Below are positions 1 to 9,700 of a stretch of DNA of 64,000 nt, in pieces; position 1 is the first letter of the stretch, and each line of letters opens with the position of its first letter. The stretch spans positions 1 through 64,000 of the forward strand of contig JAAVCL010000003.1 in the NCBI GenBank assembly GCA_014802335.1, read 5' to 3'. The position numbers and the translations under genes are program-made. Source of the stretch: Bacteroides sp. Lineage in GTDB: Bacteria > Bacteroidota > Bacteroidia > Bacteroidales > Muribaculaceae. The notes under the pieces were generated by a model. That model saw only the letters and a list, made by a program, of their open reading frames with translations, had not been told where the DNA came from and did no database searches.

Positions 1-98
1 CGAGGACCTATGTCCCTACTAAGTTCACTGGCTCTGTCTTATTTTTAACAAATAGTATTAACAATTTGTGAGATACATTTAACATTTAAATCTCTCTG

Positions 99-106
99 CA
101 AAGATA
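99..106 (-). promoter_or_regulatory. candidate -7 element, leftward promoter
   Basis: On the minus strand this reads TATCTTTG, a match to the Bacteroidota -7 consensus TAnnTTTG. It would drive a gene to the left of the window. No clear -33 element was found, so support rests on the -7 box only. Confidence 0.35.
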
Positions 107-361
107 AAAGTCCCTACATGGGCCGACGATATTTTCGGTTCCTTTGTTCATAACTCAATACGTTAAATAATTTCTAATAATAATTTCTGACACTTTATTT
201 ATATAGAAATTTCTAAACAGATGCCTTAATTGCATCTTTGTTGCGACCGGAAAACGGAATCTACAACACGTTGAGACGATTCATATTAGAGAAATTTGCA
301 CAAAATGGATTTTTTTGTGCAAATATTAGCTAAAAATTTCTTTATTTCAAAAAAAATACTT

Positions 362-369
362 TACTTTGC
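362..369 (+). promoter_or_regulatory. candidate acpP-fabF promoter (-7 element)
   Basis: TACTTTGC is close to the Bacteroidota -7 consensus (TAnnTTTG, one base shorter). It lies about 150 bases before the acpP start, leaving a leader of roughly 140 nt. The -33 box is not clear. Confidence 0.4.
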
Positions 370-517
370 AATCTGAATTATGGAATTAGGCCTCAAACGC
401 ATATCAGCTTGAACCATAATTTAAATTTTTGAAGCCGGCTCCGTTCACATAAAGGGCGTGAGTTCGCTTTGAAGAAGTCATGAAAGAAATCATTAACAAT
501 TAAAAATTTATAAGATC

Positions 518-754
518 ATGTCTGACATCGAACAGAAAGTAAAAGAGATTATCGTAGACAAACTCACAGTAGATGAGAACGAAGTAACTCCCCAGGCAGA
601 ATTCAACAAAGACCTCGGCGCAGATTCACTCGACACCGTAGAGCTCATCATGGAATTCGAAAAGGCATTTGACCTTACTATTCCCGATGCAGACGCAGAA
701 AACATCAAGACTGTAGGTGACGCAATCGAGTATATTGAATCACACAAAGCATAA
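518..754 (+). CDS. acpP: acyl carrier protein
   Basis: This 78-residue acidic protein is the acyl carrier of type II fatty acid synthesis in the cytoplasm. The phosphopantetheine attachment motif [10 protein letters not shown] is present, with the serine that carries the 4'-phosphopantetheine arm near residue 37. Length and composition are typical for AcpP. It lies 13 bases before fabF, the usual acpP-fabF pair of Bacteroidota. In many Bacteroidota the next gene is rnc (RNase III), which does not follow here. Identification is secure. Confidence 0.97.
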   Translation: MSDIEQKVKEIIVDKLTVDENEVTPQAEFNKDLGADSLDTVELIMEFEKAFDLTIPDADAENIKTVGDAIEYIESHKA

Positions 755-767
755 ATTCCGACACTGA

Positions 768-2033
768 ATGGAATTAAAAAGAGTAGTAGTAACCGGCTTA
801 GGCGCTCTCAGCCCACTCGGCAACAATGTGGCAGAGACATGGGAAGCAGCGAAGAAAGGCGAAAGCGGAGCAGGCCCTATCACACACTTTGACGCAACGA
901 AATTCAAAACACAATTTGCGTGTGAGGTGAAGGGTTTTGATCCTGCCGCACATTTCGACAGACGCCAACTCCGCCAACTCGACCTCTACGCACAGTATGC
1001 CATGGTGGCCGCCGACGAGGCGATAGCCGATTCAGGTATAGAAAGCGGCGATGTTGATAAGAATCGTGTCGGAGTAATTTTCGCAGCCGGTATCGGCGGA
1101 CTCCACACCTTCGAGGAAGAAGCCGGCTATTATGCAGTGAACGGCGAAACACAGGGACCGAAATATAATCCCTTCTTCATTCCGAAGATGATTGCCGACA
1201 TTGCAGCCGGACACATCTCGATTCAACACGAGTTCCGCGGTCCGAATTATGCAACAGTATCAGCCTGCGCATCATCCAACAATGCACTTATCGATGCATT
1301 CAATATGATTCGTCTGGGCTATGCCGATGCAATAGTGGCCGGAGGTGCCGAAGCCGCAGTTTTCCCCGCAGGCGTGGGAGGCTTCAACTCAATGAAGGCT
1401 CTTTCCACACGCAACGACGAGCCGACCAAAGCATCACGCCCGTTCAGCGGTTCACGCGATGGTTTTGTGATCGGTGAGGGTGCAGCCGCTCTCGTTCTTG
1501 AAGAACTGGAGCACGCAAAAGCCCGCGGTGCTAAAATCTATGCCGAAGTTGCCGGAGGCGGCATGAGTGCTGACGCATATCACATCACCGCAACCCACCC
1601 CGAAGGTTTGGGCGCTAAATTGGTGATGGAAAATGCACTGCGTGATGCCGGCATGAAGCCCGAAGAAATTGACTACATTAACCTCCACGGAACTTCAACT
1701 CCGGTTGGCGACCGCAGTGAGGCTAAAGCTATTGTAGAAGTTTTCGGCGACCATGCATACGATATGAATCTCAGCTCCACCAAGTCGATGACCGGTCACC
1801 TTCTCGGTGCTGCCGGTGCACTTGAAGCAATCTTCAGTGTTAAAGCAATCACCGACGGTGTGATCCCGCCGACAATCAACCACGAAGAAGGTGATGACGA
1901 TCCCGAAGTGGACAACAAACTCAACTTCACTTTCAACAATGCTGTTGAAAAAGAAGTAAACGCAGTGTTGTCAAACACTTTTGGATTCGGTGGTCACAAT
2001 GCTGCCCTGATTCTTAAAAAATACAAAGGATAA
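768..2033 (+). CDS. fabF: beta-ketoacyl-ACP synthase II
   Basis: This 421-residue condensing enzyme elongates acyl-ACP with malonyl-ACP in fatty acid synthesis. The thiolase-fold catalytic set is visible: the nucleophilic cysteine in VSACASSNNAL near residue 167, the first histidine in HGTSTPVGD near 307, and the second in KSMTGHLLGAAGA near 344. The C-terminal GFGGHNAAL motif is also present. Length matches FabF. It is co-transcribed with acpP and followed by a strong intrinsic terminator at 2083-2119, so acpP-fabF forms a closed two-gene unit. Confidence 0.97.
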   Translation: MELKRVVVTGLGALSPLGNNVAETWEAAKKGESGAGPITHFDATKFKTQFACEVKGFDPAAHFDRRQLRQLDLYAQYAMVAADEAIADSGIESGDVDKNRVGVIFAAGIGGLHTFEEEAGYYAVNGETQGPKYNPFFIPKMIADIAAGHISIQHEFRGPNYATVSACASSNNALIDAFNMIRLGYADAIVAGGAEAAVFPAGVGGFNSMKALSTRNDEPTKASRPFSGSRDGFVIGEGAAALVLEELEHAKARGAKIYAEVAGGGMSADAYHITATHPEGLGAKLVMENALRDAGMKPEEIDYINLHGTSTPVGDRSEAKAIVEVFGDHAYDMNLSSTKSMTGHLLGAAGALEAIFSVKAITDGVIPPTINHEEGDDDPEVDNKLNFTFNNAVEKEVNAVLSNTFGFGGHNAALILKKYKG

Positions 2034-2082
2034 AAACGGCTTTCGTATCAGAAGTTTATAATTTATCCAACAAATAGAAAAG

Positions 2083-2119
2083 AGACGTTTCTGCTTAAAT
2101 TCAGAAACGTCTTTTTTTT
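2083..2119 (+). terminator. intrinsic terminator of acpP-fabF
   Basis: A perfect 11-bp stem (AGACGTTTCTG at 2083-2093 with its complement at 2102-2112) with an 8-nt loop is followed by a run of eight T. Confidence 0.92.
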
Positions 2120-2182
2120 GCATTAAAGTTACAAAATGCATTAAGGCGCGCCACAACACCGAGCCGAAAATGTCGCCGACAA

Positions 2183-2290
2183 TGTAGGGACGTGGCGTGC
2201 CACGTCTGAGTAATGGGGTGAATAATGGGGTGAGGCATGGAGTGAGATATGAGTTTTGTTAAACCAGACGTGGCACGCCACGTCCCTACA
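2183..2290. repeat. 26-bp perfect inverted repeat with degenerate copies to about 2425
   Basis: The arms at 2183-2208 and 2265-2290 are exact reverse complements over 26 bases, and each arm is itself partly palindromic (GACGTGGC/GCCACGTC core). A further partial copy (GCCACGTCCCTACAC) lies near 2323-2337. CGTCCGGTA-like units recur near 2293, 2339, 2363 and 2410. This looks like a REP/BIME-type intergenic palindrome cluster. Related cores appear near 105-135 and 41147-41189. Confidence 0.75.
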
Positions 2291-2435
2291 CTCGTCCGGT
2301 ATTGCGTCGATGTTTGCGGTGTGCCACGTCCCTACACACGTCCGGTAATGAATCGTAACGAACGTCCGGTAAAGAGACGATGTTTGCGGTGTGTCACGTC
2401 AATACCCTCGTCCGGGAATGTAGGTGTGAATATGG

Positions 2436-2468
2436 GGTTGCGTAATTGGGATTTTTTTGCTAAATTTG
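2436..2468 (+). promoter_or_regulatory. gyrB promoter
   Basis: GGTTG at 2436-2440 and TAAATTTG at 2461-2468 are separated by 20 bases, matching the Bacteroidota -33/-7 pattern. The expected start of transcription leaves a leader of only about 15 nt before the gyrB ATG. Confidence 0.7.
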
Positions 2469-2489
2469 TGGGTTGAAAACCTACAATAA

Positions 2490-4487
2490 ATGGCAATAGA
2501 AGAGACTATCTACGAGACGGCGGACCAGCAGACTCCGCAGTCGGAAGAAAAGAAATATCAAGCAGATAACATCCAGGTGCTTGAAGGGCTTGAAGCTGTG
2601 CGCAAACGCCCGTCAATGTATATCGGCGATACCGGTGTGCGCGGACTTCATCATCTTGTCTATGAAGTTGTGGACAACTCTATCGACGAAGCTCTGGCCG
2701 GATATGCAAACAAAATAAAAGTTACGATTCAGGAAGATAACTCGATTCGTGTTGAAGACAATGGTCGAGGCATTCCGGTGGATATGCATGAAAAGATGCA
2801 CAAGCCCGCTTTGGAGGTTGTGCTTACGGTTCTGCATGCCGGCGGTAAGTTCGACAAAGGTTCATACAAGGTGTCGGGAGGTCTGCACGGCGTGGGTGTA
2901 AGCTGTGTGAACGCCCTTTCAGATTATCTTCGCGCCGAAATCCACCGCGATGGAAAAATTCACATGCAGGAATATGCGTTCGGCAAGCCTACGTGTGCCC
3001 TCAAAGTGATAGGAGAAACCGATCACACAGGCACAACAGTGATTTTCCACCCCGACGCAACAATATTCAGCGAGACAATCTACGATTACGACACTCTTGC
3101 CAACCGTCTTCGCGACCTTGCCTTCCTTAACGCAGGAATCACACTTACGCTCACCGACATGCGTGTGCGTGATGAAGAAGGCAATCCCCGCAGCGAAATT
3201 TTTCATAGTGACGAGGGTCTGAAGGAGTTTGTGAAATATATTGATGAGGGCAAAGAGCCTCTGATTGAACACATCATCCACCTCAACACTGAGAAAAACG
3301 GTGTTCCCGTAGAAGTAGCGATGACCTACAACACGGGCTTCAACGAAAACATTTACTCCTACGTAAACAACATCAACACCATCGAAGGGGGAACCCATCT
3401 CACCGGTTTCCGTCGCGGTCTGACCACCACCCTGAAGAAATATGCGGAAGACAACAAGCTGCTCGAAAAGTTGAAAATCGAACTGTCGAAAGAAGACTTC
3501 CGTGACGGTCTTACTGCCGTTGTATCGGTAAAAGTTGCCGAACCTCAGTTTGAAGGTCAAACCAAGACCAAGCTTGGTAACAACGAAGTGATGGGAGTTG
3601 TGCAGACAGCCGTTAGCGAGGCTCTTCGCAATTATCTCGAAGAACACCCGAAGCAGGCCCGTGTAATCGTAGACAAAGTGGTGTTGGCCGCCCAGGCACG
3701 CCATGCCGCCCAAAGCGCGCGTCTGAGAGTGCAAAACAAGTCTCCGTTCTCAGGGGCCGGACTGCCGGGTAAATTGGCTCCGTGCAAAAGTCGCGATGCA
3801 GTGGAATGTGAACTCTTCCTTGTGGAGGGTGACTCGGCAGGTGGCTCGGCAAAACAGGGTCGCAATCCCCACTACCAGGCAATCCTACCATTAAGAGGTA
3901 AAATTCTTAATGTGGAGAAAGCTCAAGACAACAAGGTTCTGGCCAGCGATGAAATCGTAAATATTTACAAAGCCCTCGGGGTGACAATCGGAACAGAAGA
4001 AGATTCGAAAGAGCCGAACATGACCAAGCTCCGCTATCATAAAATAGTGATCATGACGGATGCCGATGTCGACGGCGCCCATATCGCCACTCTGCTTATG
4101 ACATTCTTCTACCGCCGCATGCGCCCCATCATTGATAACGGCTATCTCTACATTGCCACTCCCCCGCTTTATAAATGCACCACGAAGGGTAAAAACAAAA
4201 TCGAAGAATATGCATGGACCGACCAGCAGGTGCAACGTTTCGTTGATGACCGCTGTGGAGGTGACCGCAATAAACTTGTGCTGCAACGATACAAAGGTTT
4301 GGGAGAAATGAACCCCGAGCAACTTTGGGAAACCACAATGGATCCTGAAAACCGTATGCTCAAGCAGGTTACACTCACCAATGCAGCCGAAGCCGACCGC
4401 ACATTCTCGGTTCTGATGGGAGAAGAGGTGGCTCCTCGCAAAGAGTTTATCGAAACTCACGCCACATACGCCAACATTGATGCCTAA
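2490..4487 (+). CDS. gyrB: DNA gyrase subunit B
   Basis: This 665-residue ATPase subunit of the type II topoisomerase that introduces negative supercoils shows the family order. The GHKL ATPase domain has VYEVVDNSIDEALAG and DNGRGIPVD, and GGLHGVGVSCVNALS in its lid. The TOPRIM domain has EGDSAGGSAKQGR near residue 446 and TDADVDGAH near 521. The C-terminal GyrB signature is QRYKGLGEMNPEQLWET. The QLWETTMDPENR tail and the length fit GyrB better than ParE. The start follows closely behind a promoter, and an intrinsic terminator follows the stop. Confidence 0.95.
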   Translation: MAIEETIYETADQQTPQSEEKKYQADNIQVLEGLEAVRKRPSMYIGDTGVRGLHHLVYEVVDNSIDEALAGYANKIKVTIQEDNSIRVEDNGRGIPVDMHEKMHKPALEVVLTVLHAGGKFDKGSYKVSGGLHGVGVSCVNALSDYLRAEIHRDGKIHMQEYAFGKPTCALKVIGETDHTGTTVIFHPDATIFSETIYDYDTLANRLRDLAFLNAGITLTLTDMRVRDEEGNPRSEIFHSDEGLKEFVKYIDEGKEPLIEHIIHLNTEKNGVPVEVAMTYNTGFNENIYSYVNNINTIEGGTHLTGFRRGLTTTLKKYAEDNKLLEKLKIELSKEDFRDGLTAVVSVKVAEPQFEGQTKTKLGNNEVMGVVQTAVSEALRNYLEEHPKQARVIVDKVVLAAQARHAAQSARLRVQNKSPFSGAGLPGKLAPCKSRDAVECELFLVEGDSAGGSAKQGRNPHYQAILPLRGKILNVEKAQDNKVLASDEIVNIYKALGVTIGTEEDSKEPNMTKLRYHKIVIMTDADVDGAHIATLLMTFFYRRMRPIIDNGYLYIATPPLYKCTTKGKNKIEEYAWTDQQVQRFVDDRCGGDRNKLVLQRYKGLGEMNPEQLWETTMDPENRMLKQVTLTNAAEADRTFSVLMGEEVAPRKEFIETHATYANIDA

Positions 4488-4505
4488 AAAGGCAATCCGA
4501 GTATA

Positions 4506-4556
4506 AAGAAACGAGTTGCAAGAAGATGTATTCTCAGCAACTCGTTTCTTTTTTTA
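4506..4556 (+). terminator. intrinsic terminator of gyrB
   Basis: A perfect 14-bp stem (AAGAAACGAGTTGC at 4506-4519 with its complement at 4537-4550) is followed by a T run. Confidence 0.92.
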
Positions 4557-4564
4557 CAGAATCT

Positions 4565-4753
4565 TTTCCAAACTTTTTCCGAATTATTTCCGAACTAACC
4601 GAACTATTTCCGAACTAACCGAACTATTTCCGAACTATCCGAACTATTTCCGAACTATCCGAACTATTTCCGAACTAACCGAACCACTTCCGAACTATTT
4701 CCGAACTATTTCCGAACTATCTGAACCATTTCCGAACTTTTTCCGAACTTTAG
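4565..4753. repeat. tandem repeat of CCGAACTATTT / CCGAACTAA units
   Basis: About 190 bases consist of alternating 11- and 9-base variants of CCGAACTA(TTT/A), giving a roughly 20-bp higher-order period with point variants. It sits between the 3' ends of gyrB and the convergent regulator gene. An open frame runs through it, but its product is only a reflection of the repeat, so no gene is called. Confidence 0.9.
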
Positions 4754-4830
4754 GATATACAAAAACCTTTAGAACAGCGTTATCGAACGATTCCGGCACA
4801 CTCTGTTTCATTTCCGCCGGTTGGCAAGAT

Positions 4831-6534
4831 TCAAATATGGCTGAAGAATTCAGTCCAGCTCACTTCCGGGGTAATTCCGAACTTTGCACGCAGACGCTGG
4901 CGATGTTTTTTCACAGACTCCGGACGAATCATCAGCAATTGTGCGATATGCTTGGTTTCCAAGCCCATTTCAAGCAGACAACACAGGCGCACATCACCAC
5001 GGGTGAGCTGGGGGTATCGAGCTTTCAGATTATCTACAAATCCGGGGCGCATCTCTGTAAACACAGCCGTGAAACGTTCCCATTCATCATTACCGCATAG
5101 CTGCACCTTAAGGCGCTTGCGGATAACTTCAGCCCGGGCATCCGGATCAACGGGCAGAGAATCCATCTCCTGCAGCAAATCATTGAATGCGCGTTCTTTT
5201 TCGGCAGAACGCATTTCGGCCACAGTGAGCCGACGCCTGGTGTTATCAAGATCATTCTTCAAACGGTTGTCGGATTCCCGATGACTCTTTCTGAGACGCA
5301 CGAAAGCAATAATACCGGGCGGCAGAATCAAAACCAAGATAACACCGACAGTGAGCCAGATAGAAGTTGCATGTTGCCGCCTGCGGGTATCGTCATTATA
5401 TTTTCTGAAGTCGGCAATGCGGCGGTCGGCATTCAGACGAGATAAACGGATGGCCCTTTCGAAAGCATCGGCGCTGCGTTGGGCCGAGGCAAGCCGCCGC
5501 GACAGAGAATCAGCTTCAACCTTATTGCCAACATACTTATAATATTCAATTAGCGCCTTCATTGACTCCATATCCAACGGAGTGTCCTCATCAGAAATGC
5601 GCGATGCAAGTTTATCAGCAATATCGGCAGCTGAAACAGCATCTCCCTCCGAAATCAGCTTGTAAAGCAATTGAACATAATATACCCTTTCAGAATCATG
5701 ACGCAATTCCAATCGGTTCAGATAATATGAAGCGGAATCAAGATCCGATTCGCGACCGCGCAGCCTATATAAATCGGAAAATACAATAACGCCTAGAGCA
5801 GGGGCAAGTCTCATTAGGTTATGTTCATTGCGAAGACTATCAAGAGAATTAAGATATGATACAGAATCGGTGCGAGTTCGCTGCAAGCGCACCACATTAC
5901 TCTGCATAATGGCCCTGAGAACAGGAAGAGAATCGGGCACATACTTAAGAATCTCGTGCATATAATCAATCTGAGTCTCCGTATCCCATACTTTGCCGTA
6001 TGCCATGTTGAGTTCGTAGAGAGTTTCGACAACCCTCATACTGTCGGTTGCATCCACAAAATCAGGAAGAATACCAAAAAGAATATCGGTTTTTTTCTCA
6101 AGATTTGTTTCCCCCTGCGATTGCAACAGATTCAGGCGCGCCCTGAGGTAAGGGTGCGTGCTTCTTGACACAAGGTCTTCTTCGTTAAATTTATGATAGC
6201 CCGGGGTGAGACTGTCACTTGAAAAAGACTCCCGGAATAACCGTAAATATATAGCTGCCGAACGAATGGGGAGAGAAGAATCCGAGGCAGCCACAGCATC
6301 CGCCTCGTCAAGAACTCTCTTCAGGTGGTCTTCATCATACATATAGGAATAAGCAAGAGCATCGGCCAGATCCATCAGAGAGTCGAGTTTTGCATTACCC
6401 GTTTGCCAGGGCAAAGCATTATCGTGGCCATGGCCGGAGTCGCAACTCACTGCGCCGAGCAACCACACGGCAAATACCAGGGCTTTCAAAAACTCCGTAA
6501 AGCCTCCGGGAGGTAAAAAGTCTCTTGCATCCAT
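4831..6534 (-). CDS. membrane TPR protein with LuxR-type HTH
   Basis: This is a Bacteroidota-type one-protein regulator of about 567 residues. An upstream frame allows 14 more residues, but the ATG at 6534 gives MDARDFLPPGG before a hydrophobic stretch ending in a cysteine (LLGAVSC), a possible lipoprotein signal. Residues 50-380 are helical and TPR-like. A transmembrane helix (WLTVGVILVLILPPGIIAF) is followed by a coiled coil. The C-terminal HTH contains LTRGDVRLCCLLEMGLETKHIAQ and ends in RPESVKKHRQRLRAKFGI. This architecture senses something in the periplasm and acts on DNA inside. It is divergent from the large surface protein at 6792, a plausible target. The ligand is unknown. Confidence 0.8.
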   Translation of the reverse strand: MDARDFLPPGGFTEFLKALVFAVWLLGAVSCDSGHGHDNALPWQTGNAKLDSLMDLADALAYSYMYDEDHLKRVLDEADAVAASDSSLPIRSAAIYLRLFRESFSSDSLTPGYHKFNEEDLVSRSTHPYLRARLNLLQSQGETNLEKKTDILFGILPDFVDATDSMRVVETLYELNMAYGKVWDTETQIDYMHEILKYVPDSLPVLRAIMQSNVVRLQRTRTDSVSYLNSLDSLRNEHNLMRLAPALGVIVFSDLYRLRGRESDLDSASYYLNRLELRHDSERVYYVQLLYKLISEGDAVSAADIADKLASRISDEDTPLDMESMKALIEYYKYVGNKVEADSLSRRLASAQRSADAFERAIRLSRLNADRRIADFRKYNDDTRRRQHATSIWLTVGVILVLILPPGIIAFVRLRKSHRESDNRLKNDLDNTRRRLTVAEMRSAEKERAFNDLLQEMDSLPVDPDARAEVIRKRLKVQLCGNDEWERFTAVFTEMRPGFVDNLKARYPQLTRGDVRLCCLLEMGLETKHIAQLLMIRPESVKKHRQRLRAKFGITPEVSWTEFFSHI

Positions 6535-6541
6535 AATATTG

Positions 6542-6572
6542 CAAAAATAAAAGGTTTTTACCGCAATTACAA
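6542..6572 (-). promoter_or_regulatory. promoter of the TPR/LuxR regulator
   Basis: On the minus strand TTG (6572-6570) and TATTTTTG (6549-6542) are 20 bases apart. The -7 box ends only 8 bases before the ATG at 6534, so the transcript would be leaderless or nearly so. Confidence 0.5.
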
Positions 6573-6638
6573 GCAATCTGACACTTTGTCCCCCCGATTT
6601 ACCCCCCGGGACGATGTAAAAAAATGGATATTCTATTG

Positions 6639-6646
6639 TATATTTG
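6639..6646 (+). promoter_or_regulatory. candidate promoter of the 1514-aa surface protein
   Basis: TATATTTG matches the -7 consensus exactly and leaves a leader of about 140 nt before the ATG at 6792. The -33 box is not obvious, which would suit a promoter that needs an activator. Confidence 0.5.
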
Positions 6647-6791
6647 CAAAGTCAAAATAAAAAATTGGAAGAAAAACAGACCTTCACAGGTCTCATATCT
6701 TGGCCACACAGGCCTCCATAACGCAACAACCAATAAATAAAAGCGAAGTCAAATTCAAAAAAACGCAAACGATAACCAACACTAACATCAA

Positions 6792-9700
6792 ATGAAAAAG
6801 CTATTCAGGACCATCCTTACATTCGTAGCCGCCGGCATACTTACCGGGGCTTTGGTGGCTCAAACTGATGTTCGGCTTCACAACTCGGGAAGCAGCTCAG
6901 CCGAGATGCTTGCCGGAAAACCCGTGAGAGGATATCAGGCACCACGAGCCAAACAAGGTCAGGGCACTTCCCTCTACCACCCCACATTCGGTTCAACCGG
7001 ATTCAATGTCAAGACAAATTCCTCAGACATATTTAAGGAATACATTGAATATGTGCCCGAGCTTATGGGTATGAACTGGACAGCGATGTCCACCACCCTG
7101 CAGAACATATCGCCCGACGGCACACTGACACCGGTACCGACCGCTTCGCTGTCGGCAGGAATGGGCACTCCGTCGGGAGGATGCGGTTACGGTGAGAATT
7201 ATTATGTGACCATAAAATATACCTACCCCAACGGGATGCAGATATATTACGGTTTCACCTACGACACTGAAACATGGAACATGGTGGGCAATCCCTCATC
7301 ACTTTCGCAGAGATTCATGTCGACCGACCTTACCATTGACCCCACCGACGGAACAATCTATGGATGCTTTTCAAATGATGCAGCCACCGGATATGAATTC
7401 GGAACGGTGAACTTTACCGAAGGAGAGCGCACCACAATCGGCAGCGGCCTTCCGGGGGCATGGAACGCGATCGCTTCTGACAAGGAAGGCAACCTTTATG
7501 CCATCGATATGGAGGGCAACCTTCTGAAAGTGAATAAATCTACCGGCGAAACAACCTCGATCGGTGCAACAGGATTTGTTCCTCAGAATGTTTCTTCAGC
7601 AACATTTGATCATAAGACAGGCAAACTCTACTGGACAGTATCGACCGATGCAGCGGGATTCCTCTGCGAAGTTGACACCACCACCGGAGCAGCCACGAAA
7701 ATAGCCGATTTCGACAACGCAGACGAGATCTACGCATTATATGTGAAGGCACCTGCAGCCGAAGACGAGGCTCCCGCAATACCCACCAACCTTACACTTA
7801 ATTTTGTAAATGATTCTCTGAGCGGCACACTTTCATTTGATGCCCCCGAGACTCTTTTCCGCGGCCAGGAAGCAACCGGCAACGTTGACTACCGGGTTAT
7901 GCTCGGAGCGGAAGTTTTAGCCACCGGAACAACTGAATATGGAAAGAAGAATGTTGTTTCGCCCACATTCTCGGTTGAAGCACCGGGCCATTACACTTTC
8001 ACATTAATATGTTCCAATGCAGCCGGCGACAGCCCCAAGACCGAGATTTCGAAATTTATCGGCGAGGATGCTCCGGCAGCGGTGACTAACGCTGTTGCCG
8101 AGTATGCCGACGGTAAATTCAACGTAAGCTGGACAGCACCTGCCAACAGTGCCAACGGAGGCTATATAAATCCTGACGAGGTAAAATATGACGTTACCCG
8201 CAACCCCGACGCAGTGCAGGTTGCTTCAGGAATTTCGACAACTTCCATCACGGATAACGTTGCGGAGCCTGAATCGTTCGTAAAATACAGCTATACGATC
8301 ACCGCATCTTATAATGGCCTCAGCTCATATCCGGTAAAGACCAATGGCGTAGGACTCGGAAATATCGTGCCTCCTTACACTGACGACTTCAGCGACACCG
8401 GATTCCTTGAGACATACAGCGTTATCGACACTGACGGTGACGGCCGCGGATTCGCCCCCTTCATCGGAATGGCCCAGAGTCTCGGTGCACTTTTCGGAGC
8501 TGAAGATAAGCACGTGGACCAATGGCTTGTTACACCGGCCGTAAAACTCGAAGGCGGAAAATTCTATAAATTCGGAATTGATGCAGCCACAATGGGTTCA
8601 GCGTGGACTGAAAAATTCGAAGTGAAACTGGGCAATGCAATAGATGTTGACTCATTCACAACGCAGATCATCGCACCCTCGGAAGTTACAACGGCAAGCT
8701 ACATGATGCCCACTCACTTTGAAGAATACTTCACAGTGCCCGAAGATGGGAACTATTATATCGCAATCCACCACCTGACCGACGACTCGTACATGCTGTT
8801 GTTAGACAACCTGTCGATCTCAGCCGCAATCGAAGGGGCTGCTCCGGCAGCTGTCGGGAACCTTGTAATTGAACCCGCAGAAGGAGGCGAAAAGAAAGTG
8901 ACCATCTCGTTCACAGCGCCTGCCACAGATCTTAGCGGCGAGGCTCTTGAGTTCCTTGATAGAATTGAAATCAAACTCAATGACAATCCTTTTCACACCA
9001 TCAACGATCTCACTCCGGGACAGGAAGTAAGTATTGAACTTGACGTTCCCACCAGCGGTGACCATAAATTCACAGTCACCCCCTGGAACGGCACAACAGA
9101 AGGCCGTGAATCGGAAATAGAGCTTCATGTGGGCAAAAACGTTCCGGTGGCTCCCGCCAATCTTCAGGCAAACTATGGCGATCAACCCGGCTCGGTGGTG
9201 ATCACCTGGGAAGCAGTTACAAAAGATATCCACGGCCTGACACTCGGAAGCGACGAGGTAAGCTATACAATAGTCCGTCTTAATAACGGGCAGCAGGAAC
9301 TGGTGGCCAACGGATTGACAGGCACAGACTTCACCTATACCCCACAGGTTGAGGCCGGAAGTCAGGAATTCTTCCAGTATTCTGTGTTCGCACTTGCAGA
9401 AGCCGGATTCTCAAGCGGCAACGTAACCCAGATGCTTGCAATTGGAACACCCGACGGAATGCCTTGGATTGAATCGTTTGCCGACGGATTTGTTGAGCAC
9501 ATCTTCGCAGCCCATGCTCTTGCAGACACACAGGGCGCGTGGATGGCCTTCGGCGACCAGAGTTTCTCGAACGGCGTGAAAAGTTATGATGCCGACAACG
9601 GACTTATGGGTATGTATGGCGCATCGATCGGAGACAAGGCACGCTTGTTCACCGGCAAGATCGACTTCTCCGGCCTTGAACACCCCACATTGACATTCTA

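Larger units (their letters stand above)
1..517. other. non-coding stretch upstream of acpP
   Basis: No convincing gene is seen here. The stretch is AT-rich and holds a promoter-like element on each strand (at 99-106 and 362-369). Around 110-135 there is a fragment, gtccctacatg followed by gccgacgat, that resembles the intergenic palindromic repeat family seen near 2183-2290. The first bases (gtccctac at 12-19) look like part of the same family. Confidence 0.5.

Noticed and set aside
2249..2476. 75-codon frame before gyrB
   Set aside because: It consists of translated palindromic repeats.
2919..3734. 271-codon minus-strand frame opposite gyrB
   Set aside because: Entirely antisense to gyrB; no family motif or start context.
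4516..5100. Open frame of 194 codons running through the tandem repeat and into the regulator gene
   Set aside because: Its product simply repeats the minisatellite (FRTISEL-like units) and its second half is antisense to a well-supported gene.
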